From Geosiphon pyriformis (taxonomy: Eukaryota; Glomeromycota; Glomeromycetes; Archaeosporales; Geosiphonaceae): a stretch of DNA of 64,000 nucleotides. Numbering within the stretch: position 1 is the first letter of the stretch; each line of letters begins with the position of its first letter. This document shows positions 26,133 through 37,106 of this stretch, in pieces. The notes below the pieces were generated by a model, which had not been told where the DNA came from, searched no databases, and was given only the letters and a program-made list of their open reading frames with translations. Position numbers and translations under genes: made by a program. Location: assembly GCA_016748015.1 (NCBI GenBank), contig JAAOMT010000047.1, positions 145,258 through 209,257 on the forward strand. Reading direction: 5' to 3'.

Positions 26133-26874
26133 TTAGTGAAGGGGTTTATAACTAATATGAAGACGAATTTCACCGTTGCTCTTAAAGCCGAGAAGTGCTG
26201 GCAATTTATACCAACCGCCCACGGAACGTTTTTGGTAAACCTCTTTAAGGTCAACTTTAGTTTCGCCAATCTATTGACATTAATTTTATTAAATAATAAA
26301 AACCCTTTAGCCTTCAAAATTATGATACATTACTGATTTAGAAATTGATTATTAATTTTACCTTATCATCGTCACCAACATCACTATCAAGAACTTTAAG
26401 ATAAAGATAAGGATCATTATCGACATTGCTTTATTGAAAAAGGAATTCAAAGACCAAAATTAATTTTCCGATTACTATTCAAAAGTCATTAGGCATCCAA
26501 GACTTACAAGGTAAATTTTTCGTCCCATTTTGGAGTAATAGTATTGGTCTTTGTACTTGTCTTTTGTTTGTATCCTTTTTCAATCCAAAGTTCAACGTAA
26601 GGGTCACTCTTGCCTATTGATGAGGGGGATGAGGATAATGACTCCATGCTCAGAAATTCAGACTTAGATAGGAATTAATTCAAGGATAATTACCAGCAAC
26701 GTCCTCGTCTTTTAAGTTTCTGGCTTCCTCTAAACGAAAATTCAAAAAAGAGAGAGGAATTAATTTCGAAAGTCTACTTCAACAATAATCGAAACCTTTA
26801 GTATCCATCATCATCATCATATTCAGCATCAATCAAAACATACCGACATGAACGGTAATTTCGCCTTTAGTCAT
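26133..26874 (-). CDS. Small single C2-domain protein, paralog 2, five exons
   Basis: Predicted 125 residues, a lone C2 domain. Exons in transcript order: 26874-26844, 26729-26694, 26613-26508, 26428-26362, 26270-26133; total 378 bases. Exons 1, 2, 3 and 5 have exactly the lengths of paralog 1 (31, 36, 106, 138 bases) and identical phases. It starts MTKGEITVHVEEARNLKDED and continues GKSDPYVELWIEKG. Likely calcium ligands are D20, D26, D72, D74 and D79 (LDSDVGDDDKIG). It ends GEIRLHISYKPLH. All donors are canonical (GTATGT, GTAATT, GTAAGT, GTAAAA). The plus-strand open frame over the last exon is a shadow. A cytosolic calcium- or lipid-binding role is inferred from the domain only. Confidence 0.85.
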
Positions 26875-27104
26875 TTTTTAATTATTAGTGGGTTTTATTA
26901 AAAGTTTTCAAGAATTCTTAAGGGAATTGTTGAATTATTCTCTCTCAAACAATTTCTTTTATAACTTTTCAACCCTCAAAATTTAGATTATCCCCTAAGC
27001 CAAACTATGAGAACAAACGCGGGATATCATAAAAGATATGATGATTATAACGCAATTATCCTATAAAATGATACATGGTCAACACGTTGCATTTTTGAAG
27101 AACC

Positions 27105-27112
27105 TGACGTAA
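27105..27112 (-). promoter_or_regulatory. TGACGTAA motif upstream of C2 paralog 2
   Basis: A CRE-like half site lies 231 bases upstream of the ATG at 26874. A second, inverted copy (TTACGTCA, 27216-27223) lies a further 110 bases upstream. Together they resemble a bZIP-bound pair. Confidence 0.35.
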
Positions 27113-27223
27113 TAATGAATTTACTGGATAAACTGATCGACGGATCTTGCCATATCAAAAAATCAAGATACCAAGGCGAAATTAGTTGAGGTTAAATGGC
27201 GTAATTACTTGTGAATTACGTCA

Positions 27224-28120
27224 ATTTTAGCTGCTAAACGACCTGGGATTTATTATCTTCAAAACCCATAATATGACGAGAAATAAGTTGATATTTACTA
27301 TTGATGCAAATATTTAGTTAATAGATTTCCTCGAAGATACGATTCAAAGATAAAGTGATGAACAAATAAGCTTTTTTTCATTGCTTGTACTGATGTCATT
27401 TAAATTTTTATTTTTATTAGCCGATTGAGACAGTCATTTATAAAAATGTTCCCACTTATTTCTGTTAAAATTCTTCCCACTGTAAACTTCAAAACGTATT
27501 AAAATTATGAGTGATCAGAAATTAATTTTTTCAAGGTTATTATAACCGGATTGTTTCAAGAGAGCGAAAAGTTCTTATAGAATACTTTTTTTAAATATAA
27601 AATTATAATTCTAGAAAATTTATCGCATTATTCATATTACAAATTGGGAGAACCCCGATTTTTTGACCAAATAAAATTTTTTAATGTCACTTTATTTATT
27701 TATTTCGTTTAAAATTATTAAATTCAATCAAACGAGTAGACATAAATTAAAATAGTAATTTTATAAAAAAATAATTTCAACAAATAAATTTATAAGATAG
27801 AAAATAATCTATTAAACTGGGCTATTTAGTTTTTTATGATATTGATAAAAAATTAATAACCATAAAAAAATATTTTTTAAATTGATTAAATTAATTTAGT
27901 TGATTGTTAATCAATCAAAAAGGTTGTTCACAGAACAGGAAAAAAAAAGTTATATTCGAGTATCTCCTCATTTAAGAATTGTATGTGGCCAAGAGTAAGA
28001 CTTCACTAACTATAAATTAAATTAAATTAAATCTTTTCATCTCACACAACATTATTGACCAATTACTTTTGTTTCAATTCCTCGGATTTCACAAGAAAAA
28101 CACTCTTGAATATATAAATT
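27224..28120. other. AT-rich intergenic DNA, nothing recognised
   Basis: No gene or repeat was recognised between the upstream region of C2 paralog 2 and the transposon relic that follows. Confidence 0.5.
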
Positions 28121-28124
28121 GCGA

Positions 28125-29010
28125 AAGGATATACGGTCCGCGAAATTGCAGATGTCCCTGACTTCGGTTCTAAACGTCTGCAAAAATAAAAAAGAAACCT
28201 AGAGCTTCAATGACAAACCAAAACCTGGTCTCTTTCGGATCATTACGGACGGAATGTCGTCCGACTGATAACATCCAGAAAATGCTCCACCCACACTGAC
28301 CTGGGAGTCCATTTCTCATTGAAAAGCGTGCGCCGTATACTCCGGCGGCGTGGATTATGTAAAATTATGGGCAAAAAACGGGCTCACACCTTTACAAAAA
28401 AAATCCCGACTCGCTTGAGCAATTTTACAGTTGATAACTCCACGACGAGTAGTCTAATCTGACGAAAGCAAGTAACAGTTATTCGTGTCAGATGGACGAA
28501 AGTAATCTTGTAAAATACCCGGTGAGTCATTAAAAGATCGCCATATTACACAAAACTATCGTTGCTCAATTATCCTTTGGGGGGTTGAATGACTACCCAA
28601 TGGAGTTGGTGAGCTCCGAAAAATCGAATGCAAAAGACTACGTCGATAAATTGAATAAAATCTATTTAGGTTCGCTTTTGGAGACAATGCTGGATAAGAA
28701 CGAAATTCTATTCCAGCAAGACAATGATCCGAACACCCTTCCAGAAAAGCGAAAACTTGATTTCGCGAAAATGAGATTACATTACTCGATTGGCCATCTC
28801 AATCTCTTGACTTAAATCCAATTGAACATTTATGGAATGAAATTATATATGCGCATGCGAAGGCTCCCCTTGCTCCACTTTCCAATAGAAATGTGCTGTG
28901 GGAAAAGTTGCAATCAATTTTTGAAAGTTTAATCGATTCAATTCCAAAAATTTTAAAGATGTGATAGAAGCGAGATGTGGAAATACAGATTTTTAGCAAT
29001 ATGCAATGTG
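28125..29010 (+). mobile_element. Tc1/mariner-type transposase relic, nearly full span
   Basis: Successive broken frames give an N-terminal helix-turn-helix part (VREIADVPDFGSKRLQ, about 28135-28185), a central part, LFQQDNDPN around the second catalytic Asp (about 28710-28735), and DWPSQSLDLNPIEHLWNE (about 28783-28836), the DD34E signature with its final Glu. The tail (LQSIFESLIDSIPKIL) is also typical. At least several frameshifts and stops disrupt it. It is less AT-rich than its flanks and differs from the 29.6 kb relic, so it is a second family. Terminal repeats were not found. Confidence 0.85.
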
Positions 29011-29589
29011 TTTTTTTTAGCAGCTTCTAACGTTTACTTAAGTTATAAATATTTTTTCCAATCGGTCACAATAGACTGAACCCGTCAAAAATTTTATTTT
29101 ACTTTTTAAATAATAGAGAAAGATGATAACTACATTAAATAATATTTGTCATTTTAACGAATTTATTTTATTTATCTTTGCCGTGTACAATTCTTCAATG
29201 GCGAGATATTCGAATCTCACCTTTATTTTCGTGTTTAGTTTCTGTAAGCAACTGTTTACTGATATTTTGTGCGATTTTTATACAAAGTATTAATCGAAGT
29301 TTAGTTAATTAGTTTAAGATTGACCCTCTGAATGATAAGTTTTATTGAAAATCAATTATTATGTATAATAATGACCAATTTGCGCGCAAAGATCTAGTTT
29401 TTTACGGGCTCTCTCGACATATCTGGGTTTTTTACTGATCGCGTAACAATCAACAAAATTTGGGTTATTTTGTGCGTTTCTTAACTGATAACGAAAGAGA
29501 TTTAGTTATTGATAATTACTACAATAATTATTAAAGATTAAATAATATGTCACATCAGCTTAAATATTAACTAGTTATAAAAATTTTCA

Positions 29590-30165
29590 AAAAATGTAGC
29601 AAGTCAAAGCTATTATATTTCTGGAATGAGGGCGAACCTTCCATCTCTAATTTAAGTACACTTTGAACTTTACGCTACAATTTCAAAAAAGTTGAGCACG
29701 AAGGTGCTAATAGTTATAATATTCCTCTGTCTACAAAAAATTGCTACTAACCTAGATACAGAGAGGGAAAAAATCGGTTTATTTTGTTTTCGGCATATCA
29801 TGAATGACTAGTTTTACAATGAAATTTTACAACATGTTGGTGGAATACTTGAAAAGGAATGGCGCTTTCAAAAAGACAACAATACCAAGCATACAAATCA
29901 AGTAGCTAAAGGCGTTTTTTGCAGAAAATGTGCCTGAAGTCCGGCTCTAACATCTGTGGGCAATCGTTAAACGTGAAGTAGAAAAACGAATGCTGAAAAT
30001 ATTGATGATTTGGAACGATATATGGTTGGTTGAAGAATGAAATTCTTTGCCAAAACCACGTTAATCAATTTAGTAAATTTCATATCGCGCCGTTGCAAGT
30101 TGATTATCGAGAATAAAGGCAAAACAATCGCATATTAGATTTCTAAAAAATTCATTTTTTTTGTC
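29590..30165 (+). mobile_element. Tc1/mariner-type transposase relic with internal deletion
   Basis: The left part (29600-29780) matches the relic at 4880-5170. The right part reads FYNEILQHVG, EWRFQKDNNTKHTNQVAK (about 29850-29910), ENVPEV, then NIDDLERYMVG and FISRRCKLIIENKGKTI (about 30080-30130). These are the C-terminal blocks of a Tc1-type transposase. The central region around the first catalytic Asp is missing, so it is an inactive deletion copy. It lies just downstream of C2 paralog 3. Confidence 0.8.
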
Positions 30166-30461
30166 ACACTGTATGATAAGATATAGCTAAATTGGGAAAA
30201 ACATGGAATAGGATTTTAGCAAAAAAACAAATGTGAATATTCCGAATCTTTAGATCTGATGATCGAAACAAGATTATCATCTCGAATTATAGTATTGCAT
30301 TCTCATACTGTCATTTATCGTAAAATTTTAATCTTCAAAAGTGATAGCCACTTCTATTAAATAACCAGGGAAATGGATGTCTTCAGGGTACATTTTAATA
30401 TTTGAATAATTAAAGGTTGTTAAAGATCGTTTTCTTAACTTATACTAAAGGTTCTTTTAAA

Positions 30462-31205
30462 TTAATGCTTAGAGAACTCCAAAACCACATGAATTTCACC
30501 GTGGCTTGTCAGACCGAAAAGAGCAGGCAACTTGATCCATTGATCGACATATCCCTTTTTATAGACCTCTTCGAGGTCAATTTTGGTTTCACCAATCTAT
30601 GTTAAGATATTTTATGTTAGTTTTAGAAACATAAAGGTCTCCGAATGGAAATAATCGAGAGAATATAAAGAGCAAATTCTTACCTTGTCATCATCACCAA
30701 TATCTTCGTCGAGAACTTTGAGATGAAGGGAGTGTTTACGGTCATCTGTAATGTTGCTGCGATTCACAGAATTGAAAAGAAATTAAGTCATGGTTATGAA
30801 CAATAAATTAGACGAAGAATACCTACAATTTGAAATCCTCGTTCCATGTGGGGGTGAGAGTACCCTTTTTTGTGGTAGTCTTTTGCTTATATTTTTTATC
30901 ATCGAGCCATAGTTCTACATATGGGTCACTCTTACCTAATTACGATGAGCGAGAAATGATATTTATAGTGAACATTTTACAATTTGCCTTTAACAAACGA
31001 TGAATGTAATTAATCTTTATTGAATAAATCTTACCCACGAGATCTTCATCTTTCAATTTTCTGGCAGCGACTAAATTGAAGGAATTCATATGAAGAATGC
31101 CCTTACATTTCTCACGAGTATCATAAATACAAAAGAGATTATCATGGGAGGTATTTAAAGAGAAAAAGGCTTACCAATAATAACTTTAAGTTCACCTTTG
31201 ACCAT
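30462..31205 (-). CDS. Small single C2-domain protein, paralog 3, five exons
   Basis: Predicted 127 residues, one C2 domain. Exons in transcript order: 31205-31175, 31070-31035, 30935-30827, 30756-30684, 30596-30462; total 384 bases. Exons 1 and 2 (31 and 36 bases) and all phases match the other two paralogs. Exon 3 is one codon longer, exon 5 one codon shorter, and exon 4 also differs by a few codons. It starts MVKGELKVIIVAARKLKDED, then GKSDPYVELWLDDKK. Likely calcium ligands are D20, D26, D75, D77 and D82 (LDEDIGDDDKIG). It ends GEIHVVLEFSKH. It is closer to paralog 2 (IGETK..DL..VY..) than to paralog 1. No targeting signal is visible. Confidence 0.87.
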
Positions 31206-31560
31206 TTTGACAGGATTTTGGCAGTGAAGGAAAAACTGTTAGAATCAAGACTTAGGTCCAGAGTTCAAGCAGCTTCTTATAAGCTTCTTAGTTACTGTGA
31301 GAATGATTATCGCACGATTGTTTCATTCATTTGATTCTGCAAAGAATTTCCCAACATCTGAAGATAAACAGCGTGTGCCGCAAAGGAATCATCCCCAAGT
31401 ATCGGGGGCGTACAGTTGGAAAAAAATCCCACAAGCTAAGAGAGATTCCCACATGATGAAACAACTCTTTCCCATAATAATAATGTAAATAAGGAAACAA
31501 AAAAAACTGGTTTTGGCGTACCAATAACCTTTAGGCTAAATTAAACTGTATGGCTATCAA

Positions 31561-31568
31561 TGACGTAT
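31561..31568 (-). promoter_or_regulatory. TGACGTAT motif upstream of C2 paralog 3
   Basis: A CRE-like TGACGT core lies 356 bases upstream of the ATG at 31205. It is similar in placement to the motifs upstream of the other two C2 genes. Confidence 0.3.
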
Positions 31569-33201
31569 ACAATTGCTCGACTATTAACCAAATATTGACA
31601 ATTGGAACAAAATCAGACAATCTGAAAATCTTGATTTCTTTTCGATCTTTGCGTCAGCTCCATACATATTTGTGTTGGTTTCATCTGGTGAAACCAAAAG
31701 AGGATACCAGTTGAAGATCCTCTAATTATCTTAACGCAAGTGATTGCGCAATTTCCCAGCTATTTGACCTGATAACTTATTCGTTATCAAAGACTCGGCA
31801 AATTAACATAAAAATTCGCTTTGATTTTCCCAATTATACACACCCTTAGTCTTTGGGCCATAACAACTTTTCTTATGAGTTGAGGTTTGTTTGATTTCCA
31901 AATAAATCACAGTTTGAAACTTGCATACGATCGAATTTTACTTTTTTTTTGAGACCCTGAACTTTGAATTGGATTATTATGCTTGAAAAAAAATAGAAAA
32001 TCTCAAAATGTGTTATTGATAATTGAATCAATTTTCCCGTGCATATTATAAAAAATTTATTTTGTCTGTACAGTTAAATTCAAAATATAGCCTTTCGGAA
32101 TATTGAGAATTTAATAATGACAAGTATCTCATTAACATCAAAAATTTGGTGGTTTATTCTGATAAAATAATTAAGTATAGTAGAGTAAATCTTTTTTCCC
32201 AAATTTGGATCAATATTTATAACGGCACCTATTTTGAAGATAATTAGCTCTTGTTAAAAGTAATGATTTAACAATTTCTCTATATAAGATCTTACCAATC
32301 TTCAAAGAAGAGAGATTGAATCAAATTAACAAAACTTGCATTGACATTTCGGTTTTTACTCAAGAAAAATTAATTGATTAATTAATTGAGCGAGCTCTAT
32401 AATACGCGAAAGCCATGGAAATCTTCCCTTATTTATCGTCTTTAAACTCAATCTGATGGATGACCAGATTCCCCGGTCTCCCATATCTGAATAATATATT
32501 TAAGGCTTTAAAGGACAGACTCGGGATCCGCTTAAATTTAAAGCGAGGTTAGGAGACTAATTCTTAGGCTGATGGCTATTGATTTATTAGAAAGGTATAT
32601 GGCCATTCACATCCACAACAATTAATTTATCATTAATTTCAGAGCTGTGTTGAATCACGACAGAAACATGAACCCGATTATTATAAGCCCACATACTAGA
32701 GGGCTAAAAAAATATCAATCAAATTCAAAAATAAATGTATTAGAAGGAAAAAGTGATACAAATTAGAAGATTATTTTCAAAATATTGGCTCTAGATAAAT
32801 TAAATTTAGCGGCTCAACTAAATTTTATCTATCCAAACAAATGTCCTTTAGCTTAAAAATTTTACTTTTCAAATATCTGAAATTTATAATTATATCTACT
32901 CGGTTTCTAAGGATATAAAAATTCAAAAGTATTTATCAAAGTAATTATCATATGGCATCATTTCAGGATAAATTCTAAAATATTATCCACCTTTAACCAA
33001 TGTTTATGCGATGATAAAAAACGATAGAGGCTAATTTTAATGAATAATAAAAATCTATAAAATCTTCGTTATCTTTTGTTAGACTTTTTTTATTCAGACA
33101 ATTAAAAGCAATACATCAAAAAATTCGGTTCCATATTTCATCTTTGGGCTTCTTCTCGTCTTCAATCCATCTATTTCCAGATATCTTCAATAATTAAAAA
33201 G
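31569..33201. other. Intergenic DNA, nothing recognised
   Basis: No gene was recognised. It contains the upstream region of the proline-rich protein gene, with a TATAAAAT word at about 33055, roughly 150 bases before its ATG. Confidence 0.5.
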
Positions 33202-34503
33202 ATGCCGAGCACTCACAAATTCTACGAAACCTTTCCTTTAATTTTAATTCCTCTCTTATTAATTGCGAATCTTCAAATCATCGATGCCACCGAAATCTTG
33301 AAAGAAAAGGGAGAAAAAAGAGATAATTGGGGCACACCATTTCAAGTTTTCAACTCTGGCGTCAATTCGATGATCTGCCCTACTTCTTATTATCAGATTC
33401 ACGGTGATTGTAATGGTTGGCATCCTCCATGTCCTGCTTGTGGTAGAATTCCCATGGTATTTGGAGTCCCAGTTCAAACGCCAACACAACCACAGCCAGA
33501 ACCCAAGGAACCAGAGCCCAAGAAGCTAGAACCCAAAGAACTAGAGCCCAAAGAACCAGAGCCCAAGGAGCCCAAAAAACCGGAAATCAAAAAACCGGAG
33601 CCCAAAAAACCAGAGCCCAAGGAACCGGAGCCGAAAAAACCGGAACCCAAAGAACCGGAGTCCAAGGAACCTGAGCCCAAAGAACCAGAACCTCACTCAT
33701 GTCCAACTTCATGCCTTGGAGCTGAATGCTCTAACACATGCCCAAGTAGCAGAATTTCTTTAGATAACAAGGTATTTGTATATGTCAAACCTAAAGAAGA
33801 GATAATATTGAAGCAACCAGAACAAATTCCACCGTTATCGCGACCACAACCAAGGCCCAAACCAGGGCCCATGCCTATTGAAGAAACACCAAAACTGCCA
33901 TCCCCCACACCGATCGAGGAAGCACCGCAACCACAACCGACCCCTACACCAATCGAGGAGACACCACAACCGAGCCCCACGCCCATCGAAGAAACTCCAA
34001 AACCACCATGTCCCACACCGACTGAGGAAACACCAATCGAAGAGACACCACAACCGCCCACGCCCATCGAAGAAACTCCAAAACCACTATGCCCCGCACC
34101 GACTGAGGAACCAACGCAGCTACAACCGAGCCCTACACCAATCGAAAAGATACCAGAATCACCATTTATCCCACCAGTTGAAGAATTACCACGACAACCT
34201 GCAGAAGCTATACCACCCTTTCCAGTCCCTCAGCAACCTAAACCTCTCATAAAAAATTTATGGGAAAGACCAGATGAAGGCTGCTTTGTAAAAATCCCAA
34301 ACTATCTACCTATCGAAGAGAAAGAAAAGCAAAAGAAAAAAAAGGAATATGAAGAGAAAGAAATTATCGAAGAACAGCCTGTCATTTTTAAACCACCAAC
34401 GCAAACACCAATTGAGATTGAGGAAGCTCAGCGTAAACAACCACCCACGGCTCTTCAACAGCCTCAGGAAGAGAAACCTTATGAGAAAACTACAGTCGAA
34501 TAA
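33202..34503 (+). CDS. Secreted proline-rich repeat protein with two Cys clusters
   Basis: Single-exon frame of 433 residues; no family recognised. Residues 1-30 form a signal peptide (hydrophobic LILIPLLLIANLQI, likely cut after DA). A Cys cluster follows (CPTSYYQIHGDC..PPCPAC, about 58-80). Then come about 70 residues of an E-P-K-x-P repeat (about 98-166), a second Cys cluster (CPTSCLGAECSNTC, about 170-183), and a long region of TPIEETP(Q/K)P repeats (about 222-320). The C-terminus is highly charged (KEKQKKKKEYEEKE). There is no transmembrane or GPI signal at the end, so it may be a soluble secreted or wall-associated protein. The repeats are Pro-rich like wall-binding or coat proteins. 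GC content is higher than the flanks. Several antisense frames here are shadows of the repeats. Confidence 0.8.
   Translation: MPSTHKFYETFPLILIPLLLIANLQIIDATEILKEKGEKRDNWGTPFQVFNSGVNSMICPTSYYQIHGDCNGWHPPCPACGRIPMVFGVPVQTPTQPQPEPKEPEPKKLEPKELEPKEPEPKEPKKPEIKKPEPKKPEPKEPEPKKPEPKEPESKEPEPKEPEPHSCPTSCLGAECSNTCPSSRISLDNKVFVYVKPKEEIILKQPEQIPPLSRPQPRPKPGPMPIEETPKLPSPTPIEEAPQPQPTPTPIEETPQPSPTPIEETPKPPCPTPTEETPIEETPQPPTPIEETPKPLCPAPTEEPTQLQPSPTPIEKIPESPFIPPVEELPRQPAEAIPPFPVPQQPKPLIKNLWERPDEGCFVKIPNYLPIEEKEKQKKKKEYEEKEIIEEQPVIFKPPTQTPIEIEEAQRKQPPTALQQPQEEKPYEKTTVE
33490..33690. repeat. In-gene tandem repeat coding EPKEPEPKK-type units
   Basis: Degenerate 9- and 18-base units (GAGCCCAAAGAACCA and variants) give alternating Glu/Lys-Pro. 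It is a likely source of length change between strains. Confidence 0.85.
33868..34165. repeat. In-gene repeat coding TPIEETP(Q/K)P-type units
   Basis: About eight imperfect units with the core CCxATCGAxGAxACxCCA encode P-x-P-I-E-E-x-P. They are separate in sequence from the EPK repeat just upstream. Confidence 0.8.
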
Positions 34504-36230
34504 ACATTTAAACACCCATATAACCATGGTTTAGAATTACAAGTTAAGATGGGATAAAGATTATGCTGTATATTCTGCCTCTACCCAGATTTTGAAATAT
34601 TTTTTAGATATTTTTTAACTAAAGTAGTCGTATTTTGTAATAATAATTATGTGGTATTCGAATTTTTTTATTGTAAAACTTGGAAATTTTCAATATTTTG
34701 ACAAATTGGCAATTTAAAAGTTTCTAAAAAAACTTTCAAGGGATAAATTTCTACTATAAAAAATAGTAACATATCAAAAAAATTAAGTTTGAAAATTGAT
34801 ATTTAATAGCGAATGAAAATAACCTATTTAACACATTCCAACTATCAAGTTTAAGTATAGAGTTTTTCAAATTGTGATACCGTATGAATTTTAACCCAAT
34901 CTTGAATATCTAAAGTTAATTATTGATTTATGTATTAACCCAGAATTTTTATTATATTTAGCTTTTAAATAGCAACAATTAGCTAATAAAGTTATAAAAT
35001 CTGTTGACCGCTGTTTTATTGACTAATCTTTTTATTAGATTACTTTAATATTTGTTAATTAAAAGATAGAGTATTAATTTTATTAAGTTAATTTTTACAT
35101 TTGAAAACTGTTTTTGATTTTAATCTTTCTATTATAGTATTTGAGTTTCTTAATTCAAACATTTAAATTTAATATATTTATATATTAAAATATTTATTAT
35201 AAAACACTTTAAAAAATATCAATCTAAATTAATTTAATGGTTAATAGTTTAAATAAAAATTTTTATCAAATAATTCTGTTTTAAAATAATTAATAAATAA
35301 CTTAATATCTAAATTAAATTAAAATATTTATCGATAGCTTTTTTTATATTTAAATTTTAAAAATTAATAATAAAAGCAAAAAATACCAATTACTTATTTG
35401 TTTTTATTTGAAAATACTTTTTTGTTTCTATGTAATTTTCTTGTTATTCAAAAAAAAAATTTTACTTTAATATAATAGTTTATTAATATATATTTGGGAT
35501 TTGGTATTTTTTTTTTTAAAAAACAAAAAAATTCTTTATTTTATTGACCACTTTTTAAATAAAAACAACCATTTCTTAATTTTTAGAACTTAGAAAGGTA
35601 TAAAAATATAAATAATGAATACATAAATAACATAAAGACTGAATGGAATTTACTTTTAAAAATATTTGTATCATAAATCTAAAATATATTTATAAATAAC
35701 TTTTATTAATTATATACTTGCTCATATGGCAAAAATACTCTAAAAAATTATGGTAAACTAAAAACAAGTTAAATCAGTGAAAAATATTTTTATCAACGAC
35801 CATTATATGTATAATCGTATTCTACCAATAATAAATCTGCTTTTAATTTTTAACTTCTTAGTAATTAAAAATCAGAATATTGTATATATATATAAATTTT
35901 CAGTTAAACTTTTTCATCTTTTTTCCTCTAATTTAGAAAAATATCTTGTGATAAAATGGTTGGGAAGATTTTTTCCGGATTTTTATTACAAAAGAAGAAA
36001 TCAAAGATAAAATATTGGACAATTAGAGCAGTAGTGAGTATAACCATGTTTCTGGCCTAAAAAAAAATTAGGACTTTTATGATTTTTTTAAAAGAGTGAA
36101 TCTCTTTATACAGTAACACCTCCATAAATGCACAATCTTTTAACTGTGCTTGGAAAGGGTGAATTTCAATAAAAAATTAATTTACAAAATTTCATATTTA
36201 ATAAAAGTTTAGTAAAGGTGTAATAAAGTC
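34504..36230. other. AT-rich gene-free DNA
   Basis: No gene was recognised. Only short AT-driven frames occur (for example 35777-36010), with no motif. Confidence 0.5.
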
Positions 36231-36236
36231 CTAGAA

Positions 36237-36415
36237 TAAGATCTTATCATTGTCACCCAAAGTACCCTTAATAAAATCTTCACTAACTTCTTGGTGTCCA
36301 ATGTTTATTTAATCTACTCGTGGATTAAGGGCCCCTATCAGTAGGAATAAGTTTAACCAGTTAAAGAAAAAAATTGTACTCAACATCATTCAATCAGGAT
36401 AGCTTGGAGGTAATG
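36237..36415 (+). repeat. Partial copy of the palindrome-loop repeat
   Basis: Matches 13858-14037 in direct orientation. Shared blocks include TTGTCACCCAAAG, TACTCGTGGATTAA and GTACTCAACATCATTCAATCA. The copy stops just before the TCGAGTGAAGCG terminus and lacks the left two thirds. Confidence 0.75.
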
Positions 36416-37106
36416 AATTATTGTTTTTTTATTTGTTTTCATATTATCATAAAAATAAACAAAAAAATCATATGTGGGGTTTCATTCAATGGTAGCAAAT
36501 ATAGAATAATTATCTTTTTTTATCCTTCTTTTTTTAAAAAAAAAGAAAATTATTTCGACGTGTTAAAAATACGTGATATATTAGTGTTTCTTCTTTTACA
36601 GTTTATCTATTTTATAAGGGCAATAGCTGAAAAAAAATAAGAGCAATAGCTAGCTAATGAATCCAAGAAAAATAAGGGCAATAGCTGGCTAATGAAGCCA
36701 AGAAAAAATTGTTATTATAAACAGAAAAACTATTTTTATGAGTAAACACATATTTTCAACTCCGTGTGCCATGTTTTTTATCCAAAAATATTTGATTATT
36801 GAAAAATAAATAAATCGTAAAGATCATATAGTCAATGAAGTTTTTTACTAAATTCGCTTTATTTTTGGTTAATTATGAGTTACTTTGGGCAATTATAATC
36901 GTTTTCAAACCAAAAATCAATATTAACAAAACAAATTATGATAGGGGTTTAAGTTACTGAAAAATAAAAAATCCGAAATTAAGAAATTTTAGTTGAAAGA
37001 AAGAAACAAAAATATATAAAAAGCAAACTAACTTTTACTCAAAAATTATATCCTTAAAAAATATTTTAGACTCTTCAAAATCTAAGACTAATTCTAACAG
37101 GCAAAA
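36416..37106. other. AT-rich intergenic DNA with a short imperfect duplication
   Basis: A stretch with the word GGGCAATAGCT is duplicated in tandem at about 36617-36710 (three partial units of about 45 bases). No gene was recognised. Confidence 0.45.

Noticed and set aside
26115-26336. Plus-strand 73-residue frame at 26.1 kb
   Set aside because: It is the reverse of the last exon of C2 paralog 2, whose protein and splice sites are clearly supported.
33259-34527. Long minus-strand open frames rich in Gly, Ser, Val or Leu/Phe opposite the proline-rich gene
   Set aside because: They are antisense shadows of the Pro/Glu/Lys repeat codons. None has a signal, domain or plausible start.
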